Positions 1 to 8,179 are shown, counted from the first letter of the stretch. The stretch is 21,545 nucleotides of DNA from CAZGSV01 sp964528605 (GCA_964528605.1 CAZGSV010000055.1:1-21545); one strand, 5' to 3'. The notes: generated by a model from the sequence alone, not told the origin. Made by a program: numbers and translations.

Positions 1-1158
1 GCGGGCGCTGCGGTGGCCCGCGCGCGGGCCGACGAGGCGGCTGGGGCTTTGGGCCGGGCTCGCGCGCTTTACGCGCAGGGGGCGCTCTCGAAGTCGGAAC
101 TCGATGCCGCGGAGGCGTCGGCGAAGGCGGCGGCAGGCAACCTAAGTCAGGCCGAGCAGCAGGTGGCGCTGCTGAAGAGCGGCAGCAGGAGCGAGGATGT
201 TGATGCCGCAAGAGCGCAGGTAGAACAGGCCCGGCAAACGTTGGAGCAGGCACGCAGGACGGCGGAGCAGTCACTAGTGGCGGCGCGCGCGCGCGTGGAG
301 TCCGCGCGGGCTTTGGTAGAGCAGGCGCAAGCCTCGGCGCGGGAGGCCAAGGCGCGGGAGGAGATTGTGCGAGGAGGAGCGCGGCCGGAGGAGGTCGAGG
401 CGGCGAAGGCGCGGGTTGCCGCCGCAAGGGCAGGGCTGGGTCAGGCCGAGTCAAGCCGGTTCTCCGTGGCCGCCGCGGCGGAGAGCGTCCGGGCGGCCGC
501 CGCGGGTAGGTCGCAGACCGCCGCCGCCGCGCGCGAGGCAAAGGCCGTGCTCGCGGAATTGGTGCTCACGGCGCCGTTCGAGGGCGTGGTGACCAAGCGG
601 CTGGCGGAACCCGGAGATCTTGTTTCGCCTCAGCAGCCGGCGCTCGCGGTTGCGGACCTGGACTCTCGCTGGGTCACGGCGCGAGTGGACGAGGAGGACG
701 CCGCCAAGATTCGCCTGGGACAGGACGTGGAGGTCACGAGCGACGGGTACCCGGGGCGGGTATTCCCAGGCGCCATATGGGAGATCGCCCCGGCGGCCGA
801 GGGCAAGGTGTTCACCGGGGCCCGCGCGAAGGTGGTGCGCGCGAAAGTAAGAGTGACGCGAGACGCCGACCTCCTTAAGGTAGGCATGGAGGTGGACATT
901 CGGGGGGGGCGGAGCACGCAGGAGTCTGAGGTGCTAGTCCCGGTCGAGGCGATCGCGCAGGCCGAGGGGAAGTCGTACGTGTGGCGCGTGGAGGGAGGGC
1001 GGGCGAGGCGGCTGGGCGTGCGTGTCGGAGCCACCGACTACCGGCGGACCGAGGTGCTCAGCGGCTTGGGAGAGGGTGAGACGGTGGTGGTCGGAGGCCT
1101 GGACAAACTCAAAGAGGGAATGCGGGTGCGGGTGAGGCAATGGCGCCCGGCCGCATAG
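1..1158 (+). CDS. HlyD-family periplasmic adaptor subunit of an ABC exporter (5' end off the window)
   Basis: Membrane-fusion (adaptor) protein predicted to bridge an inner-membrane ABC transporter to the outer envelope. The reading frame is open to base 1, so the N-terminal anchor and first lipoyl half lie outside; the GTG at 13 is an internal codon, not a convincing start. The visible part begins with a long Ala/Glu/Gln/Arg-rich alpha-helical coiled-coil hairpin (about residues 5-180). It contains two copies of a G-x-R-x-E-[DE]-V-[DE]-A-A-[RK]-A unit typical of HlyD hairpins. Then follows the second lipoyl half with APFEGVV and EPGDLV (about 190-220), and a beta-barrel and membrane-proximal region (220-375). 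The stop overlaps the next gene by 19 bp, and an ATPase and permease follow, so the three are almost certainly one operon. The exported substrate cannot be told from sequence. Family assignment is firm; the exact subgroup (MacA- or DevB-like) is inferred. Confidence 0.9.
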   Translation, partial: AGAAVARARADEAAGALGRARALYAQGALSKSELDAAEASAKAAAGNLSQAEQQVALLKSGSRSEDVDAARAQVEQARQTLEQARRTAEQSLVAARARVESARALVEQAQASAREAKAREEIVRGGARPEEVEAAKARVAAARAGLGQAESSRFSVAAAAESVRAAAAGRSQTAAAAREAKAVLAELVLTAPFEGVVTKRLAEPGDLVSPQQPALAVADLDSRWVTARVDEEDAAKIRLGQDVEVTSDGYPGRVFPGAIWEIAPAAEGKVFTGARAKVVRAKVRVTRDADLLKVGMEVDIRGGRSTQESEVLVPVEAIAQAEGKSYVWRVEGGRARRLGVRVGATDYRRTEVLSGLGEGETVVVGGLDKLKEGMRVRVRQWRPAA

Positions 1159-1889
1159 GCACTCCGCAGGGCAACGCCCGCAGCGGCGAGCCGTTCCTGC
1201 GCCTGGAGGGTCTTACCAAGGTCTACGGTGAAGGCCCGGCGGCCGTGACCGCGTTGCAGGAACTGAACCTGGAGGTCGGGACGGGCCGGTTCGTGGTGCT
1301 GCTCGGCCCGAGCGGGTCGGGCAAGACGACGTTGCTCAACCTTCTGGGCGGCCTGGACCAGCCGACGGCGGGACGGGTGTGGGTCGCCGGCGAAGACCTC
1401 TCGGCGTACTCCGAGGAGCAGCGCACCGAGTATCGCAGACGACGAGTCGGCTTCATTTTCCAGTTCTTCAATCTGATCCCGACGCTGAATGCGGTGGAGA
1501 ACGTTGAGTTGATTGCCGAGCTCTCGGAGCACCCCTTCTCGTCGCTCGAGGTCCTGACCGACCTGGGCTTGGGGGATCGGGCCGAGCATTTCCCCTCGCA
1601 GTTGAGCGGCGGGGAGCAGCAGCGGGTGGCTATCGCGCGGGCGCTAGTGAAGAATCCCGACCTCATTCTGGCGGACGAGCCCACCGGCAACCTCGACCGG
1701 GATGCGGGTGTCACCGTGCTGCAGGCGCTCCAACGTATCAACCGAGAAGGCGGGAAGACCGTGGTGGCCGTAAGCCACAACGTTGTCATCGGGGACATCG
1801 CCGACCTGGTGGTGAGGCTGCGCGACGGCAGGATCGTGGAGGCGAGAGAGAACCCTAGCCCGGCAGAGGCGTCGGAGGTGACCTGGTAG
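1140..1889 (+). CDS. ABC transporter ATP-binding protein, MacB/LolD/DevA type
   Basis: Nucleotide-binding subunit that powers the adaptor and permease on either side. All ABC motifs are intact in the 249-residue protein: Walker A GPSGSGKT (56-63), Q-loop Gln108 within FIFQFFNLIP, signature LSGGEQQ (155-161), Walker B LILADE (175-180) followed by the PTGNLD D-loop, and switch His213 in VSHN. The FQFFNLIPTL and DEPTGNLD wording is typical of the LolD/MacB/FtsE group that partners FtsX-fold permeases. The ATG lies 19 bp inside the upstream gene and follows a GGTGAGG stretch, and the stop is one base before the permease GTG, so translation is probably coupled. The first 18 residues are an extra unconserved leader, so a slightly later start is possible. 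No membrane segment is present, so it is cytoplasmic and membrane-associated. Confidence 0.95.
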   Translation: MAPGRIGTPQGNARSGEPFLRLEGLTKVYGEGPAAVTALQELNLEVGTGRFVVLLGPSGSGKTTLLNLLGGLDQPTAGRVWVAGEDLSAYSEEQRTEYRRRRVGFIFQFFNLIPTLNAVENVELIAELSEHPFSSLEVLTDLGLGDRAEHFPSQLSGGEQQRVAIARALVKNPDLILADEPTGNLDRDAGVTVLQALQRINREGGKTVVAVSHNVVIGDIADLVVRLRDGRIVEARENPSPAEASEVTW

Positions 1890-1890
1890 G

Positions 1891-4278
1891 GTGGCAGGCC
1901 GGCTGCTGGCGCTCAAGGCGCGCCGTGACCTGAGGGCGCAGCGGGCGCAGTTCGCCGCGGTGACGGCCATCGTGGCGTTGGGGACGATGCTCTACGTTCT
2001 TTCCTGGTCCTCCTATTTGAACGTTGGCTCGTCGCTGGCCCTTTCCTACGAGCGCCTTGGCATGGCGGACTTCACCGTGGCCATGAACCCGGCGCCGGAT
2101 ACCGTTGCCAGTCGGGTGGCTTCCTTGCCGGGCGTACTGGCTGTGGAGGGGCGGGTGGTGATGGACAGGCGAGTGAAGCGAAATCCGCTGGAGCGCGAGG
2201 CGGTTACCGGTCGGATTATCTCGCTTCCGAACGTCGGTCAGCCGAGGGTCAACCGGCTGAAACTGATGGAGGGGTCGTACCTGCGTCGGTACGCGAGGCG
2301 GGAGGCGCTGTTGGAGGTGGGGTTCGCGCGCTACAACAGGTACAGGCCCGGAGACGTGCTCTACGTGGAGTCTGAGGAGGGGCGTACGCGGCTGCGCATC
2401 GTGGGGCTGGTCGCGAGCCCGGAGTACATCTACGCCGTGCAGAGCAAGCAGTCGCTGTTCGCCAGCCCCTCGACCTTCGGCGTGCTGTTCGTGTCGCGGG
2501 ACGAGGCCGATCGCCTGCTGGGCATGGGCGGCGCGGTCAATGAGCTCTGCGTGCTGGCGGACCCAGCGCGCCAGGCGTCAGCGATGAACTCCGCCAGGGG
2601 CATCTGCACGCGCTACGGCGCACTGGACCCCCAGCCGCTGGAGGAGCAGCCCAGCAACCGGCTGATCCAGATGGATGTGCATCAGTGGCGCAAGATGGCT
2701 TTCTTCTTCCCGGTGCTGTTTCTGAGCGCGGCCATGCTGAGCCTGTACGTGCTGCTGGCGCGGATCGTGCATATGCAGCGCACGCAGATCGGCTTTCTGC
2801 GCGCCAGCGGGTATTCGTCCGGCGCGGTGCTGGCGCACTACGTTCGGTTCGGCCTGGTGTTGGGCGTGGCGGGCGGCGTCCTGGGGGTGGTCTCGGGGCA
2901 GGCGTTCGCCACCTACATCACGCGACTCTACGTGGAGATGCTGAACATTCCCTACGTCTCGGCGCCGTTCCGTTGGCAGTCCGCTGGGATTGGCCTGTTC
3001 ATGAGCCTGGCGGTGTCGTGCCTTGCGTGCCTGGCCCCTGCCAGGGGAGCGGCCTTGCTGGCGCCGGCGGAGGCGATGCGCGCTTGGACGGAGACGGCGT
3101 CGGTAGGGCTGCGGCTGGCGTCGGGCCGCGGCCTTCCCTTGATTCTGCGTATGCCGGTGCGGAACCTGCTGCGGCGGCTGCGGCGCACGGCCTACACCAT
3201 GGCGGGCGTGGCCGCGGGCATCAGCCTGGTGGTTCTCTTCCTGAGCATCAGCAGCGAGACGCGCTCGGCGCTAGACCTCCACTTCGAGCGGATCGTGCGC
3301 TACGACGCGAGCGTAGCGCTGGCGCCGGCGCAGCCGGAGAGCGTACTGTCAAGCGTGGAGGCCATACCCGGAGTGAGGCAGGCCGAGGGAACCCTGGGGG
3401 TGCCGGTCGCGCTTCGCAGCGGCGCCAGCAAGGTGGACACCGTGCTGGTAGGCATTCCGCCTGGGGCAAGGCTGCTGGGCGTGGTGGCGGCCGCGGGCGG
3501 ACCCGTGGTGATGGAGCCGGGGCGGCTGCTGATGAGCGACGAGGTGTGCCGGAGGCTGGGGGTGCGGCGAGGCGACGCGGTGTGGCTGGAGTACGCCTTC
3601 AACTCGCGCGAGGTGAGGATTCGGCGGCGCCTGCTGGTCGGCGCTCCGCTGCAGAAACCGATCGGCTCCGAGGTGTACCTGCCGCTGCAGGAGGTGCGCG
3701 ACCTCTTCGGCGCGAAACTGGAACTGCCGGATAAGGCCATCAACAGCGCCCTGGTGGCGTGCGGGAAGGACCGCCTGGGCCTGGTGAAGCACCAGATGAG
3801 CAGGATGCCCGGGGCCCTTGCGGTGGAGAGCCCGTGGGAGATCCGGGAGCAACTCGACGAGCAGATGGCGTTCTCGTACCTGTTCACGGGCCTCTTCGTC
3901 CTCTTCGGCGTGGTGCTGGCGGGGGCGGTCATCTTCAACACCATGACCATCAACATTCTGGAGCGGGCGCGCGAGGTCGCCACGCTGCGAGCGCTGGGGT
4001 TCTCCATGGCGCGGGTCCGGCTGATGATAACGGTGGAGAACCTGATGGTGGTGCTGCTCGGCCTGGTTGCGGGGCTGCCGGGGGGGTACTGGCTGAACGT
4101 CCGCACGCTACAGATGTTCTCGAGCGAGTCCTTCTCGCTGGAGGCGGTGACGTACCCCTCGACGTATGTGATGACGGCGGTGGGGGCCTTGGTGGTGGCG
4201 TTGCTGGCGCAGATCCCGGGGCTGCGGCAGATGGCGCGGATGGATCTGGCGCAGATGACGCGCACTATGGCAGAATAG
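1891..4278 (+). CDS. FtsX/MacB-type ABC transporter permease, duplicated eight-helix form
   Basis: Inner-membrane permease of the exporter, 795 residues. Hydrophobic segments fall in two similar sets of four: about 20-45, 268-292, 315-340 and 365-387, then 432-455, 666-690, 715-737 and 757-780. Each set has a large extracytoplasmic domain between its first and second helices (about 46-265 and 456-660). This double FtsX layout resembles DevC-like and predicted multi-domain FtsX permeases rather than four-helix MacB. The last block contains the conserved FNTMTINILERAREVATLRALG coupling region (about 686-710). The start is a GTG one base after the ATPase stop. FtsX-fold transporters with HlyD adaptors typically move lipids, lipoproteins, peptides or drugs out of the inner membrane by mechanotransmission; which applies here is unknown. 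Confidence 0.92.
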   Translation: MAGRLLALKARRDLRAQRAQFAAVTAIVALGTMLYVLSWSSYLNVGSSLALSYERLGMADFTVAMNPAPDTVASRVASLPGVLAVEGRVVMDRRVKRNPLEREAVTGRIISLPNVGQPRVNRLKLMEGSYLRRYARREALLEVGFARYNRYRPGDVLYVESEEGRTRLRIVGLVASPEYIYAVQSKQSLFASPSTFGVLFVSRDEADRLLGMGGAVNELCVLADPARQASAMNSARGICTRYGALDPQPLEEQPSNRLIQMDVHQWRKMAFFFPVLFLSAAMLSLYVLLARIVHMQRTQIGFLRASGYSSGAVLAHYVRFGLVLGVAGGVLGVVSGQAFATYITRLYVEMLNIPYVSAPFRWQSAGIGLFMSLAVSCLACLAPARGAALLAPAEAMRAWTETASVGLRLASGRGLPLILRMPVRNLLRRLRRTAYTMAGVAAGISLVVLFLSISSETRSALDLHFERIVRYDASVALAPAQPESVLSSVEAIPGVRQAEGTLGVPVALRSGASKVDTVLVGIPPGARLLGVVAAAGGPVVMEPGRLLMSDEVCRRLGVRRGDAVWLEYAFNSREVRIRRRLLVGAPLQKPIGSEVYLPLQEVRDLFGAKLELPDKAINSALVACGKDRLGLVKHQMSRMPGALAVESPWEIREQLDEQMAFSYLFTGLFVLFGVVLAGAVIFNTMTINILERAREVATLRALGFSMARVRLMITVENLMVVLLGLVAGLPGGYWLNVRTLQMFSSESFSLEAVTYPSTYVMTAVGALVVALLAQIPGLRQMARMDLAQMTRTMAE

Positions 4279-4335
4279 GCGGCGTTCCCTCGCTCGGCAT
4301 TCCGTGCAGCCCAAACACGCCGTCAAACTCGACGC

Positions 4336-4341
4336 AAGGAG
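4336..4341 (+). promoter_or_regulatory. Ribosome binding site fixing a TTG start
   Basis: AAGGAG sits 9 nt before the TTG at 4351. The encoded MKAAFFRYP matches the usual first residues of zinc alcohol dehydrogenases, so TTG is the start. Confidence 0.75.
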
Positions 4342-4350
4342 CGGCCGGCA

Positions 4351-5376
4351 TTGAAGGCAGCGTTCTTCCGTTATCCGCGAGAGGTCGAGATTCGTGAGAT
4401 CGAGACGCCGGAGCCGAGGCGCTCGGAGGTCTTGGTGCGCGTCTTGGCCTGCGGCATTTGCGGTTCGGACCGCTCGCGCTTCTACGAGGGGAAGTCGGAG
4501 TGGGAACGGGCGGGGCACGAGTACGCGGGGGTGGTGGAGAAGGCGGGGCCATCGGCAACGCGGTTCAAGCGCGGCGATCTGATAACGGGGATTGGTTCCA
4601 TCCCGTGCGGGGAATGCCTGAACTGCCGGAGTGGGAGGCCGCGCTACTGCGCTTCGTCGCGGAGTTTCGGCGGGGGGGCCTTTGCCGAGTTGGTGTGCCA
4701 CGAGGAGGTTTTCTGCGAGGAGGCGAGCGGGCTGTCGCCGGAGGTGGCATCGCTGGTGGAGCCGCTGACGGTGGCGATGGAGTTGGTGGAGGACGGGCGC
4801 GCGGGACTGGGCTCGTCGGTGCTGCTGGTTGGGGCGGGGCCCATAGGGTTGCTGGCGCTTCGGTTGTGCGTGCTGGCGGGGGCTGCAAAGGTGTATGTGG
4901 CGCACACCTCGGCGGGGAGTGCGAGGGCGCAATTGGCGCGGGAGTGGGGCGCGAGCGAGGTCATGGTGGCGAGCGGCGACGGTCTGGTGAAGGCAGTGCG
5001 CGAGCGGGAACCGGCGGGCGTGGACGCGGCGCTCCTCACGGTGCCGCCATCGCGAGTGCTGGCGGAGGCGATCCAGTGCACGAGGCCGGGCGGGATCATC
5101 GCCTTCGTGGGAGTGGAGTGGGAGCCCACTACCAGGCTGACGTTGCCACTGGACGCGTTCCACTTTGCGAAGCAGTCGCTGATCGGTTCGAATCACAACC
5201 CGTGCCGGCGGCTGTATCCGCTGGGGGTGGAGTTGCTGCGCAGCAAGAGAGTTGACGGAGACCGGCTGATCAGCCATCGTTTCGGGCTTGAGGAGATCGC
5301 GGCCGCCTTCGAGTTCGTGGGCTCGCGGAAGAGCGAGACGTTGAAGGCGGTCGTGATGCCTTTCGGAAAGGGATAG
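4351..5376 (+). CDS. Zinc-dependent alcohol/polyol dehydrogenase (MDR superfamily)
   Basis: NAD(P)-dependent oxidation of a secondary alcohol, probably a polyol, sugar or cyclitol. Residues in order: catalytic-zinc Cys37 in ACGICGSD, GHE at 55-57, four structural-zinc cysteines (Cys86, 89, 92, 100), third catalytic ligand Glu137 in LVEPL, and Rossmann loop GAGPIG (161-166). The 341-residue length is normal for sorbitol/threonine dehydrogenase-like members. The TTG start is supported by a well-spaced AAGGAG. The gene ends 4 bp before an aminotransferase of the DegT family, so the ketone product may be the substrate for transamination, as in aminocyclitol or amino-sugar pathways. That pathway is an inference from adjacency; substrate specificity cannot be read from sequence. 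A separate promoter may lie in the 72 bp after the ABC permease, but I see no clear one. Confidence 0.93.
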   Translation: MKAAFFRYPREVEIREIETPEPRRSEVLVRVLACGICGSDRSRFYEGKSEWERAGHEYAGVVEKAGPSATRFKRGDLITGIGSIPCGECLNCRSGRPRYCASSRSFGGGAFAELVCHEEVFCEEASGLSPEVASLVEPLTVAMELVEDGRAGLGSSVLLVGAGPIGLLALRLCVLAGAAKVYVAHTSAGSARAQLAREWGASEVMVASGDGLVKAVREREPAGVDAALLTVPPSRVLAEAIQCTRPGGIIAFVGVEWEPTTRLTLPLDAFHFAKQSLIGSNHNPCRRLYPLGVELLRSKRVDGDRLISHRFGLEEIAAAFEFVGSRKSETLKAVVMPFGKG

Positions 5377-5380
5377 AGTC

Positions 5381-6691
5381 ATGGCGCAAGCACTGGCGGT
5401 TGAGGGCGGGCCGCAGGTGGTGGCCGAGGGCCGGATTCAACCCTGGCCGCACATTGGGGAGGACGAGAGAAAGGCGGTGCTGCGGGCGCTCGACTATGCC
5501 TCGCCCTGGCGCTACCCGCACCCGGAGGTCGAGGGGCTGGAGCGCGAGTGGGCGCAGTTCGTGCGGATGAAGTACTGTCTGGCGGCGAACTCGGGCACCG
5601 CCTCGCTGCACATGGCGGTGGCCTCGGCGGAGATAGGGCCGGGGGACGAGGTGCTGGTGCCGGCGTTCACCTTCCTGGCCTCGGCGTCATGCGTGCTGCA
5701 TTCGAACGGCATTCCCATTTTCGTGGACATCGAGCGGGACACGTGCTGCATTGACCCCGCGCTGCTGGAGGAACGGATCACGGACCGCACCAAGGCGATC
5801 GTGGCGGTGGACATTCACGGCTTGCCGTGTGATTACGACGGCATCTTGGCGGTGGCGCGGAAGCACGGGCTGGTGGTGATTGAGGATGGGGCGCAAGCGC
5901 ACGGGTCGGTCTACAAGGGGAGGCAGGTAGGGGCGCTGGGGGAGGTGGCCGGGTGCAGCCTGAATGGCTCGAAGAACCTGTCGGCGCTGGGGGAGGGTGG
6001 CCTGTTCACGACGGACGACGAGAAACGTTTCGACTTGGCGGCGCGCACGCGGATGTTTGGCGAGGCCGTCAAGCCGGGCCAGCCGCGGGCGTACAACGCC
6101 TACATGATGGGCTGGAACTACCGCCTGGATCCACTGCAGGCGGCGTTCACGCGGGCGCAGTTGCTGCGGCTGCCGCAACTGACGGAGTGGCGGCAGAGCA
6201 ACTGCTCGCTGCTGACCGAGAGGCTGCGCGAGGTGCCGGGGATCGAGACGCCGGTGGTACCGCCGGACCGCACGCACTCGTACTTCTTCTACCCGGTCCG
6301 CGTGAAGCCGGAGAAGATGGGCCTGGATTTCCCTCTGACGGTGGTTCGGGACACTCTGGGCAAGTGCCTGAACGCGGAGGGGGTGCCGATAAGCCGCTGG
6401 CAGACGCTGCCGGTGCCGGGGCAGACGTTGTTCCACTTCCGGGATGGCTACGGGAAGGGCTGCCCGTGGTCGTGCGCGTTCGCGCGGCCGGGCATCGAGT
6501 ACCATCCGGAGGAATACCCGGAGTCACTGCGGCTGATCGAGGAGTTTCTGGCGATGGGGCACTCCGTGGGCGGGCTCGGCTACCCGAACGGCCCCGATCT
6601 GATGGAGGACTACGCCGGAGCCTTCCGCAAGGTGCTGGTGGAGAACCGCGACCGCTTCGTGGAGTTGTGCCGGGAGAGGGCGGCCTCCTAG
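5381..6691 (+). CDS. DegT/DnrJ/EryC1/StrS-family PLP aminotransferase
   Basis: PLP enzyme of fold type I that transfers an amino group to a keto-sugar or keto-cyclitol. The 436-residue protein has the family start (PHIGEDERKAVLRAL, about 24-38), the substrate/PLP loop NSGTASLHMA (about 70-79), the VEDGAQAHGS-type Asp motif as VIEDGAQAHG (about 166-175), and the Schiff-base lysine Lys198 in SLNGSKNLSALGEGG, followed by MGWNYRLDPLQAAF. Lys198 is present, so it should be a true transaminase rather than a dehydratase. GGAAAGGG precedes the ATG, which lies 4 bp after the dehydrogenase stop, so the two are co-transcribed. Resemblance to scyllo-inosose or 3-amino-5-hydroxybenzoate type aminotransferases is a memory-based impression. 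The C-terminal tail after about residue 380 is longer than in many members. Confidence 0.92.
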   Translation: MAQALAVEGGPQVVAEGRIQPWPHIGEDERKAVLRALDYASPWRYPHPEVEGLEREWAQFVRMKYCLAANSGTASLHMAVASAEIGPGDEVLVPAFTFLASASCVLHSNGIPIFVDIERDTCCIDPALLEERITDRTKAIVAVDIHGLPCDYDGILAVARKHGLVVIEDGAQAHGSVYKGRQVGALGEVAGCSLNGSKNLSALGEGGLFTTDDEKRFDLAARTRMFGEAVKPGQPRAYNAYMMGWNYRLDPLQAAFTRAQLLRLPQLTEWRQSNCSLLTERLREVPGIETPVVPPDRTHSYFFYPVRVKPEKMGLDFPLTVVRDTLGKCLNAEGVPISRWQTLPVPGQTLFHFRDGYGKGCPWSCAFARPGIEYHPEEYPESLRLIEEFLAMGHSVGGLGYPNGPDLMEDYAGAFRKVLVENRDRFVELCRERAAS

Positions 6692-6721
6692 AGGCTCCCG
6701 GTCGGGGCACCGGCGTGCGGG

Positions 6722-7378
6722 CTAGGGCTCTTCGATGGCGAGGGCGCGGGCCCAGGCGCTGTCCACGCCGCGGGCCTTGAAGGGCAGGGCGAGGAAGAAG
6801 AACTCCTTCTTCCGGAGCGCGGCGAGGTTGTCGAGGAACTCGATAAGGCAGATATCGGCGCTGAGCAGCACGTCGTGAATGGCACGGCCTTCGTCCACGC
6901 CGTCGCCGAGGCGGAAATGGCCGTCTATGCCGACCATCTTCACGCCGTGCTGGCGCAGCCACTGGGCGCCTTCGACGGAGAGGCCGGGGTCGCGCTTGGG
7001 CGAGCCGGGTTGCAGCGTGCGGTTGTCGCTGTTGCGGCAGAGGACGATATCGCCGCCGCGCAGTAGGGGCGCGAGGTGTTTCTCCAGCCATTGGGGGCCT
7101 ATGGCCTGCGCCTCGGTTGCGTCGGGCACGTCGAGCACCACTGCGCGGCCGAAGAAGCGATCGAGGGGGAGGTCGGTGACTTCCTTGCCGCCCTCGAAGA
7201 AGTGGGCGGGGACCTCGACGTGGGTGCCCACGTGGGTATGCGTGGTCACTTCGTGCTTGAAGGCGTTGTCCGCGAGCAGCCCACGTTTGATGGCGAACGG
7301 TCTCTCTTCCGTTCCCGGGGGGATGACCTCGTAAGACAAGTCCACAATGCGGCCCTTGAGCAAGTCTTCGCCGAGCAT
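6722..7378 (-). CDS. Cyclase family protein (kynurenine formamidase-like metal hydrolase)
   Basis: Predicted metal-dependent hydrolase of the cyclase superfamily (PF04199), whose members hydrolyse amides or lactones such as N-formylkynurenine. The 218-residue protein carries the metal-binding pattern at residues 47-59: His47, His49, GTH with His53, Glu55, and His59 in PAHF. Most relatives have Asp where Glu55 stands. The C-terminal VLLSADICLIEFLDNLAAL and ALPFKARGVDSAWARALA segments match the family's end. I place the start at 7378 because GGGAGG lies 5 nt upstream and the protein then begins MLGEDLLKGRIVDLSY; extending upstream adds unconserved sequence. It lies 105 bp downstream of sufR on the same strand and converges on the aminotransferase. 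Substrate unknown. Confidence 0.88.
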   Translation of the reverse strand: MLGEDLLKGRIVDLSYEVIPPGTEERPFAIKRGLLADNAFKHEVTTHTHVGTHVEVPAHFFEGGKEVTDLPLDRFFGRAVVLDVPDATEAQAIGPQWLEKHLAPLLRGGDIVLCRNSDNRTLQPGSPKRDPGLSVEGAQWLRQHGVKMVGIDGHFRLGDGVDEGRAIHDVLLSADICLIEFLDNLAALRKKEFFFLALPFKARGVDSAWARALAIEEP

Positions 7379-7383
7379 TGGCG

Positions 7384-7389
7384 CCTCCC
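7384..7389 (-). promoter_or_regulatory. Ribosome binding site for the cyclase gene
   Basis: GGGAGG on the minus strand, 5 nt before the ATG at 7378. It selects this start over an in-frame one at 7450. Confidence 0.75.
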
Positions 7390-7483
7390 AATGTCTGTGG
7401 TCAGGTTGAGACCCGTTGAACCACAAACGCTGTAGCGCCGCAACAGCCACGAGGAACCTGAGGCCGGGGATTGGGAGAGGACA

Positions 7484-8122
7484 CTAGGCCGGCGGCTTGC
7501 GGACTAGGTAGGAGCACTGGAGGTCGCCGGCAGGCTGGTCAGTCAGGCGCTCGACGTGGGCGCCGAGCAAGCCGCTGAGGAGATTGAGTTCGGAGTCGCA
7601 GCACTCGGGGTACTCACGAGAGACGCGGCTGATGGGGCAGTTGTGCTCGACGATCACATAGCCTTCGGGATGGGGCCGCCATTCCGCCATATGCCCGCGG
7701 GCATCGAGTAGGGTGGTCACCTCGGCCACGCGCTGCTCGAGGGGTAGGCTCTTGAGCCGCTCTTGGGCGTCGGGCGGCAGGGCGGCTTGGTAAACCTGCA
7801 CGAGTTCCGGGACGCGGTCGGGCCCCTCGGCGCGCGCCACCTGGGCGAGTACCGAAAGGAGGAGCCGCGGATAGTCCTTGGGGAAGCCTTCGTCGCCGGC
7901 CTCGGTGAGCCGGTAGAGCCCGACGGGCCGCCCACGGGGCCGGCGCTCGGTGTCGTGGGTAACTAGGCCGGAGGCCGAGAGGACGGCCAGATGCTTGCGA
8001 ACCGCCATCCCAGTGACCCCCAGGGCGCCGGCCAGTTCCTTGGCAGTAATGCGGCCGTGGCGCTTGATGAGGGAGAGGACGGCTTGGGAGGTGGACTGGG
8101 ACTGCTGGCTGATCCTGGTCAT
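7484..8122 (-). CDS. sufR: SufR-like Fe-S-sensing transcriptional repressor
   Basis: DNA-binding regulator of iron-sulfur cluster assembly, 212 residues. An N-terminal winged helix-turn-helix (about 12-75, GRITAKELAGALGVTGMAVRKHL) is followed by a helical dimer region and a cysteine-rich C-terminal sensor. The sensor has Cys162 in NCPIS, Cys174-Cys175 in YPECCDSEL, and Cys203 in CSYLV. Cys162-X12-Cys175 is the family spacing. The position where cyanobacterial SufR has a further cysteine is His189, leaving a C-X12-C-X27-C arrangement as I recall for actinobacterial SufR. The gene is divergent from suf genes and faces a CAAC-N6-GTTG dyad, which supports the call. In characterised SufR the holo form binds a cluster and represses suf, so regulation here is probably the same, with autoregulation possible. 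No Shine-Dalgarno is visible before the ATG. Confidence 0.9.
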   Translation of the reverse strand: MTRISQQSQSTSQAVLSLIKRHGRITAKELAGALGVTGMAVRKHLAVLSASGLVTHDTERRPRGRPVGLYRLTEAGDEGFPKDYPRLLLSVLAQVARAEGPDRVPELVQVYQAALPPDAQERLKSLPLEQRVAEVTTLLDARGHMAEWRPHPEGYVIVEHNCPISRVSREYPECCDSELNLLSGLLGAHVERLTDQPAGDLQCSYLVRKPPA

Positions 8123-8131
8123 TTCACGCCG

Positions 8132-8159
8132 ATTATACCCGTTGGGAGTGTTTTTGCAA
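8132..8159 (-). promoter_or_regulatory. Predicted sufR promoter giving a near-leaderless mRNA
   Basis: On the minus strand TTGCAA (8159-8154) and a perfect TATAAT (8137-8132) are separated by 16 nt. The sufR ATG begins only 9 nt after the -10, so transcription would start within a few bases of the start codon, and no Shine-Dalgarno is present. Confidence 0.6.
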
Positions 8160-8165
8160 CTTAGG

Positions 8166-8179
8166 CAACGGCAAGGTTG
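8166..8179. promoter_or_regulatory. Predicted SufR operator, CAAC-N6-GTTG dyad
   Basis: CAAC (8166-8169), six bases, GTTG (8176-8179). This is the inverted repeat reported for cyanobacterial SufR, recalled from the literature. It overlaps the -35 of the suf promoter (8177-8182) and lies upstream of the sufR -35, so bound SufR could block suf transcription and also affect its own gene. Confidence 0.65.

Noticed and set aside
4108..5382. 424-codon minus-strand frame over the permease end and dehydrogenase
   Set aside because: It overlaps two well-supported genes, has shadow-like composition and no conserved motif.
6692..6721. Possible bidirectional terminator between the convergent aminotransferase and cyclase genes
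   Set aside because: Only short GC-rich pairings and no T-run in 30 bp.
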